Below, piece by piece: positions 1 through 8,387 of a DNA stretch of 16,488 bases. Source of the stretch: GCA-002840015 sp033765245 (GTDB lineage: Bacteria; Pseudomonadota; Gammaproteobacteria; Xanthomonadales; Xanthomonadaceae). Made by a program: the position numbers and the translations under genes. The notes under the pieces were generated by a model that was not told the DNA's origin, ran no database searches, and was given only the letters and a program-made list of their open reading frames with translations. The stretch lies in NCBI GenBank assembly GCA_033765245.1, contig JANRIF010000308.1, forward strand, positions 1 to 16,488. Reading direction: 5' to 3'. Numbering within the stretch: position 1 is the first letter of the stretch; the number at the start of each line of letters is the position of its first letter.

Positions 1-1337
1 GGCTTGGGCGCATCGGCGGCCTTCGGGATGCGCAGGCGTTGGCCGATCTTGACCATGTCGTCGCGCAAGCCGTTGCGCTCGCGCAGGCTCGCCACGCTCA
101 CACCGTGACGCTGGGCGATCGAGGACAGCGTGTCGCCGCGACCGACGATGTGTTCGCTGGCGCGCGTGCGCGCCTGCTGCGCGGCAATCCAGGTGCCCGG
201 CGGCGCCTGGGTGGAAAAATAATCGCGCACGCCGTTGAGCACCGCACTGGACAGTCGCTGCTGGTGCAGCGGGTCGTTGAGGCGCTTCTCCTCGCCGGGG
301 TTGCTGATGAATGCGGTCTCCACCAGGATCGACGGCACGTCGGGCGAACGCAACACCACGAAATTGGCGCGCTCCACGTTGGGCTTGTGTGCCTTGCCGA
401 CCCGCTTGAGCGCGCCCAGCACGTGCGCCGCAACGTCCTCCGACGCCTTCATGGTGGCGCTTTGCGACAGGTCGAGCAGCACCGCAGCCAAGGTGTTGTC
501 CTTGTCGTCGAGGCTGACGCCGCCAACCAGATCGGCGGCATTCTCGCGATCCGCCAGCCAACGCGCCGCCTCACTGGATGCGCCGCGTTGCGACAGCACA
601 AACACTGAGGAACCGGACGCAGTCTGCTTGTTGAATGCATCGGCATGGATCGACACGAACAGGTCGGCCTTGGCTTCGCGCGCCTTGCGGTAACGGCCCT
701 GCAGCGGAATGAAGTAATCGCCGTCGCGGGTCAGCACGGCCTTCATGCCTCGCTCACGGTTGAGTTGCCGCGCCAGCTCCCGCGCCACCGCCAGCGTGAT
801 GTTCTTCTCCCAGGTGCCGGTGGCGCCACGTGCGCCGGGGTCCTGGCCGCCATGACCGGCATCGATGGCGATCACGACGTCGCGCCCGGTATCGGGCACC
901 AGATCCTGCACGGTTTTCCCTGGGGCAGCCGCGGATGCCGGATACAGCTCCACCACCAGCCGCTGCCCCACGCCCGCGCCGGGCGGCAACAGGAACGTCT
1001 TGGGCCGGATCGTATCGGCCAGATCGAGCACCACGCGCAAGTCGCCCGGACTCGGCGACCCGGTACGCACCGCCGACACCGGCCCGCTCAACGGCCCGGT
1101 GCGATAGCCCTCGGACAGGCGCGAGCCTTTGAGATCGAGCACCAACCGACTGGGGTTGTCGAGCGTGAACACCTTGTACTCGGCGCTGGCGCTGAGCGCG
1201 AATTCGACCTGCGCGTGATCGCCGACCTCGCGCAGTTCCATGCGGGTCAATTCCGCCGCGCGCGACGCCACGGGCAACGCCAGCAACAGCCCCGCGAACA
1301 GGCAAAAACGCACCAGTGATGAAGGGAATTGCGCCAT
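1..1337 (-). CDS. amiB: N-acetylmuramoyl-L-alanine amidase, AmiB/AmiC type, 3' end cut by window edge
   Basis: This is a periplasmic zinc amidase that cuts the amide bond between N-acetylmuramic acid and the stem peptide, used for septal peptidoglycan splitting. Reading from the ATG at 1337, a signal peptide (about residues 1-27, ending ASRA) is followed by an AMIN domain (about 28-115). The Amidase_3 domain has the expected ligands: H162 in DAGHGG, E177 in EKNI, H231 in SIHADAF and E340 in LVETAFISN. A LysM domain begins near residue 396. There are 445 full codons in the window with no stop, so only a short tail is missing. It lies 87 bases after tsaE in the same direction, the E. coli tsaE-amiB order, which is why amiB is preferred; related genomes often label it amiC. 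No in-frame ATG lies just upstream. Confidence 0.93.
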   Translation of the reverse strand, partial: MAQFPSSLVRFCLFAGLLLALPVASRAAELTRMELREVGDHAQVEFALSASAEYKVFTLDNPSRLVLDLKGSRLSEGYRTGPLSGPVSAVRTGSPSPGDLRVVLDLADTIRPKTFLLPPGAGVGQRLVVELYPASAAAPGKTVQDLVPDTGRDVVIAIDAGHGGQDPGARGATGTWEKNITLAVARELARQLNRERGMKAVLTRDGDYFIPLQGRYRKAREAKADLFVSIHADAFNKQTASGSSVFVLSQRGASSEAARWLADRENAADLVGGVSLDDKDNTLAAVLLDLSQSATMKASEDVAAHVLGALKRVGKAHKPNVERANFVVLRSPDVPSILVETAFISNPGEEKRLNDPLHQQRLSSAVLNGVRDYFSTQAPPGTWIAAQQARTRASEHIVGRGDTLSSIAQRHGVSVASLRERNGLRDDMVKIGQRLRIPKAADAPK

Positions 1338-1363
1338 GATGCCGCATTGGACCGCAACAGCGC

Positions 1364-1383
1364 GGAAAATGCAATAGTTTTCC
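1364..1383. other. Small AT-rich inverted repeat between tsaE and the amidase gene
   Basis: GGAAAA (1364-1369) and TTTTCC (1378-1383) form a 6-bp stem with an 8-base loop in the 87-base spacer between the tsaE stop and the amidase start. It has no GC-rich stem, so it is a poor intrinsic terminator. It could be a processing or operator site, or chance. Confidence 0.2.
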
Positions 1384-1424
1384 CTTTGCAATCCGCAACC
1401 TGAGCAGGATTTCTCGATTTGTGC

Positions 1425-1876
1425 TCAGGAGATGGTGCTGGCGGCGAGTCGTACAAGCCAGTCACTGCCGGCGACGCTGGTCGACACCAGCTCCGCCACG
1501 CGCCCGCCGTCCTCCATTTCCAGATCGATCCGCAAGTCCAACGGCGGCAGGGCGCCAAGGCCGCGCTCGGGCCATTCGATCAGCCACAACTGCGCCTGCG
1601 CGGCATCGTCCAAGCCCAGGTAGTCGAGTTCTTCCGGCGCGCCGATGCGGTACAGGTCCAAATGCAGTGCCTCGCCGTCGGGCAAGGCATAGCGTTCTAC
1701 CAAGGTGTAAGTGGGGCTGCGCACCGCGCCGGTCACCCCCATCGCACGCAACATCGCGCGCGCCAGACTGGACTTGCCTGCCCCCAACGGCCCTGACAGC
1801 GCCACCACAGCCGGTCGTGGCCGGGTAGCCGCAAGGGCCGCACCCAGCCGATCGGTATCGGCCACGGATGGCAGGA

Positions 1877-1880
<4 letters not shown>
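1425..1880 (-). CDS. tsaE: tRNA threonylcarbamoyladenosine biosynthesis ATPase TsaE
   Basis: TsaE is the P-loop ATPase that works with TsaB and TsaD in making N6-threonylcarbamoyladenosine (t6A) at position 37 of ANN-decoding tRNAs. The 151-residue product matches the usual length of about 150. It shows a Walker A motif GPLGAGKSS, the SPTYTLVERY segment typical of the family, the LHLDLYR motif, and the conserved LIEWPERG near the middle. The chosen start is a GTG at 1880 whose last two bases form part of the TGA stop of nnr (GTGA overlap). A second GTG at 1886 is in frame and cannot be excluded. Overlap and shared strand indicate translational coupling with nnr, and the amidase gene follows. 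Confidence 0.93.
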
Positions 1881-3361
<1,481 letters not shown>

Positions 3362-3447
3362 GCACACGTGTCGGGTGGGGGCTGAGCCGGAACATTGGCA
3401 CAACGGCACCCGATACGAAAGCCCGCCCGGCGCCGCCGTGCGCTTTC

Positions 3448-3453
3448 TATACT
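3448..3453 (+). promoter_or_regulatory. Possible -10 element of queG, leaderless-type spacing
   Basis: TATACT ends six bases before the queG ATG at 3460, so transcription starting about seven bases downstream would begin at or next to the A of the ATG. No purine-rich ribosome binding site precedes the ATG, and no good -35 hexamer is seen 17 bases upstream. This is suggestive only. Confidence 0.3.
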
Positions 3454-3459
3454 GTGCGC

Positions 3460-4527
3460 ATGACCGACCTCGCCGAACTTGCCGAGCGCATCCGCACATG
3501 GGCGCGCGAACTGGGCTTCGCGCAGACCGGCATCGTGCAACCCTCGCTCGACCGCGATCACCAGCACCTGCGCGACTGGCTGGCGCAAGGCCAGCACGGC
3601 GAGATGGCCTACATGGCACGCAACACCGAACTGCGCGCCCACCCAGAACTGCTGCAGCCCGGCGCCTGCCGTGCCATCTGCGTGCGCATGGATTACGGTA
3701 ACGGCGACGACGGCGAAGCCTGGCGCACCCTCGAAACGGGCGAGCGCGCCTACGTAGCGCGTTATGCGCTGGGCCGCGATTACCACAAGCTGATGCGCCG
3801 ACGGCTGCAGCAACTGGCCGATCGCATCGCGCAGGCAATCGGACCGCATGGCTACCGCGTGTTCGTCGACTCGGCGCCGGTGTTGGAGCGCGCGCTAGCA
3901 CGCGATGCCGGGCTCGGCTGGATCGGCAAGCACACCTGTCTGATCCATCGCGCCGCCGGCTCGTGGTTCTTCCTCGGCGAAATCCTCACCGACCTGCCGC
4001 TGCCGGTCGACACGCCTGCGACTGCCCATTGCGGCACCTGCACCCGCTGCATCGAGATCTGCCCTACCGGCGCCATCGTCGCGCCGTATCGCGTCGACGC
4101 CCGCCGCTGCATCAGCTATCTCACCATCGAACTCAAGGGCAGCATTCCCGAAGCGCTGCGCCCGCTGATCGGCAACCGCATCTTCGGCTGCGACGACTGC
4201 CAACTCGTGTGTCCCTGGAACAAGTTCGCCAAGCGTCACGACGAGCCCGACTTCCGCGCCCGCAACGACCTCGACCGCGCCAGCCTGATCGACCTGTTCG
4301 CCTGGAGCGAAGCCGAATTCCTGCAGCGCACCGAGGGCTCGGCGATCCGTCGCGCCGGCTACGAGAGCTGGCTGCGCAACCTTGCCGTGGCACTGGGCAA
4401 CGCGCCGACAACCCCGGCGGTGATTGCTGCGCTCAGCGCTCGCAGCGAGGATGCGTCGGAACTCGTGCGCGAGCACGTGGCGTGGGCATTGCGCCAGCAC
4501 CTCGCCACACCCGACCGCACGTTGTAG
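3460..4527 (+). CDS. queG: Epoxyqueuosine reductase QueG
   Basis: QueG performs the last step of queuosine synthesis, reducing epoxyqueuosine to queuosine in the wobble position of GUN-anticodon tRNAs with cobalamin and two [4Fe-4S] clusters. The 355-residue product has the N-terminal cobalamin-binding region, D137 in VFVDSAP (the position of the proposed proton donor), and GLGWIGKHT. It carries two ferredoxin-like cysteine sets: C191, C194, C197, C201 and C217, C244, C247, C251 (CDDCQLVCPWN). The C-terminus (about 290-350) looks like HEAT-type helices. The ATG at 3460 gives the typical start MTDLAEL; a GTG at 3454 is also in frame. It is divergent from nnr and convergent with the LuxR-type gene, leaving only 21 bases between stops. 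Confidence 0.95.
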   Translation: MTDLAELAERIRTWARELGFAQTGIVQPSLDRDHQHLRDWLAQGQHGEMAYMARNTELRAHPELLQPGACRAICVRMDYGNGDDGEAWRTLETGERAYVARYALGRDYHKLMRRRLQQLADRIAQAIGPHGYRVFVDSAPVLERALARDAGLGWIGKHTCLIHRAAGSWFFLGEILTDLPLPVDTPATAHCGTCTRCIEICPTGAIVAPYRVDARRCISYLTIELKGSIPEALRPLIGNRIFGCDDCQLVCPWNKFAKRHDEPDFRARNDLDRASLIDLFAWSEAEFLQRTEGSAIRRAGYESWLRNLAVALGNAPTTPAVIAALSARSEDASELVREHVAWALRQHLATPDRTL

Positions 4528-4548
4528 GCAACGCCACCTGCCAGAGCA

Positions 4549-5265
4549 TCACCGGGGCGACTTGGCACGCCGGCGCGGCAATCCGGTTTTCGGCATCGTC
4601 TCGCGCCATGCCATGGCATCGCGATCGACCACAAACTCGCCCAGCCGCCACGCCACCGCGGCCGCCGCCAACCGCGCACCCGAATCGAGACCCAGCTTGC
4701 GTTTGATGTTCTCGCGATGGCATTCCACCGTCTTCACGCTCACCCCCAACGCCATCGCGATGCTCTGATTGGACGCGCCGGAGCCGATGTGGGCAAACAC
4801 TGACTGCTCGCGCGCGGTCAGCGGCAGTGGCGCCGGCTGCAGGGTGGGTCGCAGCGGACACGTGCGGCAACGCGGATCGTGTCCGGCGCGCGCGATATCG
4901 CACGCGCCAACCAGCCGCAACGCCGTCTCGATGTGCCGCAACGGCGCCCGCTCGCGCACGAAGCCGCAAGCACAGTCCCCGGCGCACGCGCCGTCGAGGC
5001 CGATATGGCGGCGCGGAGACACCAACACCACTCGAGGGCGCATGGCGAACTCGGCAAACGTCGCATTCAGCTTATCCGCCAACAACATGTCCAACACCAA
5101 CACATCGACACGACGCGAACGCAGCACCAGGCGCACCGACGCCGCGTCGCCAACGGCGCCACGCAACGCGAACTCCGGCATCTCGCGCACCATCTCCACC
5201 AGCGCCCGCCGCACCAGTTCCCCCTCGACGGCAATCAACACGCGAGCCGGCGTTCCTTGCGTCAT
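4549..5265 (-). CDS. LuxR/NarL-family response regulator with degenerate receiver and cysteine cluster
   Basis: This 238-residue probable transcription factor has a receiver-like domain (about 7-120) and a LuxR-type helix-turn-helix (about 147-205, LTAREQSVFAHI then SIAMALGVSVKTVECHRENI). The phosphoacceptor candidate D59 is present in VLVLDM. The usual N-terminal acidic pair is reduced to one glutamate (IAVEGE), and the conserved lysine position reads GFVRERAP, so phosphorylation may be altered or absent. Six cysteines cluster at the receiver end and linker: C94, C98, C100, C122, C133 and C136 (the last two as CRTC). This is unusual and could bind metal or an iron-sulfur cluster (inference). 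The ATG at 5265 has GGGG about six bases upstream; an ATG-less extension to 5349 looks non-coding. No histidine kinase is adjacent. Confidence 0.85.
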   Translation of the reverse strand: MTQGTPARVLIAVEGELVRRALVEMVREMPEFALRGAVGDAASVRLVLRSRRVDVLVLDMLLADKLNATFAEFAMRPRVVLVSPRRHIGLDGACAGDCACGFVRERAPLRHIETALRLVGACDIARAGHDPRCRTCPLRPTLQPAPLPLTAREQSVFAHIGSGASNQSIAMALGVSVKTVECHRENIKRKLGLDSGARLAAAAVAWRLGEFVVDRDAMAWRETMPKTGLPRRRAKSPR

Positions 5266-5408
5266 GGGCACCCCATCGTGTGGACAAAGCGACGTGCCAA
5301 GAGGGCGCTGCGACCGCGCCACGCTACCGGGCAAGCACGAAGGCGACACGACGACCGCGCGGCGTCCCGGCGGCGATGGTGGAGTCTGCTGTCATTCGCC
5401 CACCCAGC
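5266..5408. other. Spacer between the small ORF and the LuxR-type gene
   Basis: These 143 bases precede the regulator. Apart from the GGGG ribosome-binding-like run (5271-5274) for the gene at 5265, no clear promoter, hairpin or coding signal was found by eye. Confidence 0.4.
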
Positions 5409-5543
5409 CTATCGGGAGTTCCCCGACTTCATTGCCCGCCTGCCGACCATCGCCAGAGCCAGGCCCGCCATCACGATCACGATGCCCGTCGCACACCCGC
5501 CATAGGGGTGTTCCCGATAGCCACTGCTGAATGACCGACGCAT
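5409..5543 (-). CDS. Candidate small single-span membrane protein (44 aa)
   Basis: An ATG at 5543 opens 44 codons ending at a TAG (5411-5409). The product has a polar, arginine-containing N-terminus (MRRSFSSGYREHPYGG), one strongly hydrophobic segment (ATGIVIVMAGLALAMVG, about residues 19-35) and then RRAMKSGNSR. This is the pattern of a single membrane helix with a positively charged cytoplasmic end. The other frames of this stretch give arginine/aspartate-rich sequence that does not resemble protein. It runs in the same direction as the LuxR-type gene 143 bases downstream, so the two could be co-transcribed. No clear Shine-Dalgarno sequence precedes it. The family is not recognised and no function is proposed. 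Confidence 0.5.
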   Translation of the reverse strand: MRRSFSSGYREHPYGGCATGIVIVMAGLALAMVGRRAMKSGNSR

Positions 5544-5922
5544 CATCGCGATGCGCCGCGGACGCCCACGATCTCACCGGAGACGGGAAGTGCGCATCGG
5601 CAGGAGAAGCCCAGCGCGATGTACACAAACCGACACGAATTGGCACCGAGAGCGGCCCGTGGGCACGATCCGGAAGCGCTACTCACCCGCACGAAGCATG
5701 TGCATGCCGCGTGGCGACAGTGGCGCACGAGGCGCTCGTGGCTTGGTGTCCACCGATAACACGCGATGCCGCCTTGGCGCGATCGCGTCGGGTCGGAATC
5801 GCCAGAACGGAATCGCCAGAGCCGGCGGGATTCTCGCCTCAAAGCGCATCCAAAGTACATGCACACCATCACAACAAGACGGTGGCGCGACACCGATGGG
5901 GACTCACAGGGGGGAGTGCAAC
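5544..5922. other. Intergenic region upstream of the PAS chemoreceptor
   Basis: This 379-base region separates the small ORF from the PAS receptor. The receptor frame stays open to 5551, but the translation there is arginine-rich and unlike any domain, so it is treated as non-coding. It holds a 13-base direct repeat (5794-5820) and a ribosome binding site (GGGGGGAG, 5909-5915 region). CCGATAA at 5753-5759 resembles a sigma-28 -10 box but has no matching TAAA upstream. No other gene is visible. Confidence 0.5.
5794..5820. repeat. Tandem 13-base direct repeat in the PAS receptor upstream region
   Basis: CGGAATCGCCAGA occurs at 5794-5806 and again at 5808-5820, perfect copies with a period of 14. 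It lies about 100 bases before the receptor ATG, where an activator-binding direct repeat could sit. A regulatory role is inference. Confidence 0.6.
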
Positions 5923-8007
5923 ATGCGCATCAATTTGCCGGTCGACAACCACGAACGCGAACTCAAGCACGGTGATCGCGCCGTTTCCATGGCCGACACC
6001 GGGGGCAAGCTCACCTACGTCAACAGCACCTTTTGCGAAATCAGCGGTTTCTCGGAAGATGAGTTGCTCGGCCAGCCGCACAACGTCGTACGGCATCCAG
6101 ACATGCCGTCGGCGGTATTCGCCGACCTGTGGGCGACGCTCGAAGCCGGCAAGGCATGGCGCGGGCTGATCAAGAACCGCTGCAAGGACGGCGGGTTCTA
6201 CTGGGTGGAAACCAATGCCGACCCGATCCACGTCGATGGCACGCTCGTCGGCTACACGTCGTTGCACACGCGCCCTTCCCCCCAACAGGTGGCGCAGGCA
6301 GAGCGCGTCCATGCCGCCCTGCAACGTGCCCAGGTATCGACGCAATGGCACCTGCGTAGCAGCCGCATCCGCAGTGCCGGATGGCGCGGCGTGTCCGATC
6401 GCCTGCGTCAACCGCGTCTGCGCGAACGCATAGCCGGCGTCGTCACGTTGCTCGCACTGGCGGGTCTTATCGCCGCGGCATCAGTCCTGACCTGGATAAC
6501 GGCCGGCGATGCGGACCTCGCGTCCCAGCAGCGCGCCAAGCTGCTGGCCTCGCAGTCGATGGACACCATCCTGCACAAGACGATGGAAAACCGCATCCTG
6601 ACGCTCGATGCGGCATCCCGCACCACGCCAGAAACCCTCGCCGTGTGCCGGCGTCGGGTGGCGGCCAACCACGTCGACATCGCCGCGCTCGTGGAGCGCT
6701 ACCGCGCCAGCATCGACACGCCGGAACAGCAGCAGTTACTGAATCACTGGAATGTCGCACGCTTGCGCTACGACGCCAGCATCGATGCCGCCCTGGCGGC
6801 GCTCAAACAGGGTGAGCACGAGCGCGCCACGGAGATTCTCGTGAACCAACTGCCGCAGCGATACCGGCCGCTTGTGGACGACGCGACCGTGTTGATCGAA
6901 CAGCACGCCAATGCCGTCGACCGCGCATTCCGCAACGCTGAGGCCCGCTCCGCGCGCCACTGGGTTTTTGCATCGATGTTGTTGCTGGCCGCCACTGCGT
7001 TGGCGGCGTGGCGAGGCGTCGCACGACTCCGCATGGCGACGCGCCCACTCGATGGCGCGAGGCGTTTACCCGGCGCGATCGGTACGGGCGGTCTCACCGC
7101 CGGCGTCACGCACCAAAACGACGGCGAAATCGGCGGCATGGTGCCGTCGACCTTGAACTTGCACGGGCTCGCCCGCGACGTCGCGATCGCCAGTGCCGCA
7201 ACCGGCGAGAGCACGTCCCAGATCGCCACCGCGTCGCGGAAGATCGGTCTGCGCATGGTCGAGCAAACCCAGACGATTGCCCACATCGCCGCACAAGCGC
7301 GCGACCTGCGCGAGAACGCAACAGCCCGGCTCGAAGCCGCCCTGGCCGCTCACGCCGCAGCGGCCAAAACCGCTGAACAAGCGGACGCAGGGCGCTGGAT
7401 GTTGCAGCAAATCATCCATTCAATCGACGACGTACGACAGACCGCCAACCGCATCGGCAACATTGCGGCAGCAATGACGTCGATCGCCATCCGGACCGAC
7501 GTTCTCGCGCTCAACGCCGGCGAAAGCGCACGTACTGGCGCGCATCAACGCGCATTTTCGCAAATCGTTGACGAAATTCACAACCTTGCGCAGCGCTCGC
7601 ACTCGGCATCGGGCGACGCATGTGCGCTGATGGCCGAGATCGTCGCCAGCCTGGATCGCGGTAGCGAGACGCTCAGCCGGTTTCGCGAGACGCTGGATGG
7701 CATTCGAGCGGAGTCGAGCCAGGCGGTGCAACTGATGACGTCGAATATTGAGGGCGCGCGGGCACAGGCCATCGGCGCGACTGCCGTCGACGCCGGACTG
7801 GCGCAATTGACGTGCGTCGCCGTCGAAGGTACCGAGCGGTCGCTGCGCGCCGTCGAGCGTGCCGCGCGCCTGCGCGGGTCGGCCGAGCGGTTGCTCAAGC
7901 GCATGTCGTTCCCCACGCCGCCTGCCGGCGCACCGCTGCCGGCAGACAACACCGCACCCGACCCAAAACCCCCGTTCGCGGCAAACGTCGCCGCCACCGG
8001 CGATTGA
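5923..8007 (+). CDS. Aer-like PAS chemoreceptor with diverged methyl-accepting signalling domain
   Basis: This 694-residue protein probably senses redox state or oxygen. The PAS domain (about 18-115) closely resembles the flavin-binding PAS of E. coli Aer, including QPHNVVRHPDMP with R57, H58 and D60, then W70 and N85. Next come TM1 (about 170-192), a periplasmic helical sensor (about 193-346), TM2 (about 347-363), a worn HAMP (RPLDGA...GEIGG) and a signalling domain. E. coli Aer lacks such a periplasmic domain. The hairpin tip reads LALNAGESARTG, one residue shorter than the canonical LALNAAVEAARAG, and the methylation segment EETAAS of the neighbouring receptor is AHIAAQ here. There is no C-terminal CheR-tethering pentapeptide. 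The ATG at 5923 follows a strong GGGGGGAG site. It is tandem with the next receptor, with no che genes nearby. Confidence 0.88.
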   Translation: MRINLPVDNHERELKHGDRAVSMADTGGKLTYVNSTFCEISGFSEDELLGQPHNVVRHPDMPSAVFADLWATLEAGKAWRGLIKNRCKDGGFYWVETNADPIHVDGTLVGYTSLHTRPSPQQVAQAERVHAALQRAQVSTQWHLRSSRIRSAGWRGVSDRLRQPRLRERIAGVVTLLALAGLIAAASVLTWITAGDADLASQQRAKLLASQSMDTILHKTMENRILTLDAASRTTPETLAVCRRRVAANHVDIAALVERYRASIDTPEQQQLLNHWNVARLRYDASIDAALAALKQGEHERATEILVNQLPQRYRPLVDDATVLIEQHANAVDRAFRNAEARSARHWVFASMLLLAATALAAWRGVARLRMATRPLDGARRLPGAIGTGGLTAGVTHQNDGEIGGMVPSTLNLHGLARDVAIASAATGESTSQIATASRKIGLRMVEQTQTIAHIAAQARDLRENATARLEAALAAHAAAAKTAEQADAGRWMLQQIIHSIDDVRQTANRIGNIAAAMTSIAIRTDVLALNAGESARTGAHQRAFSQIVDEIHNLAQRSHSASGDACALMAEIVASLDRGSETLSRFRETLDGIRAESSQAVQLMTSNIEGARAQAIGATAVDAGLAQLTCVAVEGTERSLRAVERAARLRGSAERLLKRMSFPTPPAGAPLPADNTAPDPKPPFAANVAATGD

Positions 8008-8040
8008 AGTTCGACACCGCCCAAGGCATGTATCAGCGAC
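8008..8040. other. Short spacer after the PAS chemoreceptor
   Basis: These 33 bases lie between the receptor stop and the first heptamer of repeat copy 1. No terminator-like hairpin is seen. Confidence 0.4.
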
Positions 8041-8387
8041 GGGATTCGGGATTCGGGACTTGGGACTTGGGACTTGGGACTTGGATGAGCATATCGATAC
8101 GCAATAGGTAGCGCATCGGCTCTCGTGAGACGCCGCTTGCGGGAGACCGAGCGGCCGCTCTTGCGCATCCATGCGCTCGCGGCGACCGCAGGGAGTGCAG
8201 AGCCACTTGCACATCCCTGTGCGGCGCAGCGAAGGCATAGCATCGCGCAGCGATGCGCTGTCGCGAAGCGACTGACCGAGCGAAGCGAAGGCATAGCAGG
8301 CGCAGCCTGCGCTGTCGCGAAGCGACTGACCGAGCGCAGCGAAGGCGTAGCAGGCGCAGCCTGCGCTGTCACGAAGCGACCGACGCA
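8041..8387. repeat. Composite intergenic repeat, copy 1
   Basis: Six 7-base units (two GGGATTC, then four GGGACTT) occupy 8041-8082. They run into a conserved arm at 8083-8153 that is about four-fifths identical by eye to 16386-16456. Next is a segment with hairpins such as GCGCATCCATGCGC. The element ends in three tandem units of about 54 bases. The same architecture recurs at 12268 and 16201, which identifies this as a dispersed family and not a local gene. The open frame across it is a by-product of the 54-base (3n) period. Confidence 0.85.
8224..8387. repeat. Three tandem 54-56 base units built of small hairpins
   Basis: The units are 8224-8279 (56 bases), 8280-8333 (54) and 8334-8387 (54). 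Each contains a short perfect hairpin with a GCA loop: GCATCGC/GCGATGC at 8240-8256 in unit 1, and GCAGGC/GCCTGC in units 2 and 3. A second hairpin with a GAA loop follows (GTCGC/GCGAC, 8260-8272 in unit 1; one mismatch in unit 3). The start of unit 1 is repeated at the right end of the window (16457-16488). Confidence 0.85.

Noticed and set aside
5752..5759. Sigma-28 -10-like box (ACCGATAA) before the PAS receptor
   Set aside because: No TAAA-type -35 element at 15-16 bases upstream.
5551..5922. In-frame N-terminal extension of the PAS receptor
   Set aside because: The translated extension is Arg/Ser-rich without domain character, and a strong ribosome binding site precedes the ATG at 5923, where Aer-like numbering of the PAS begins.
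8041..8387. CRISPR array
   Set aside because: Units are 7 or about 54 bases without unique spacers, and no cas genes are present.
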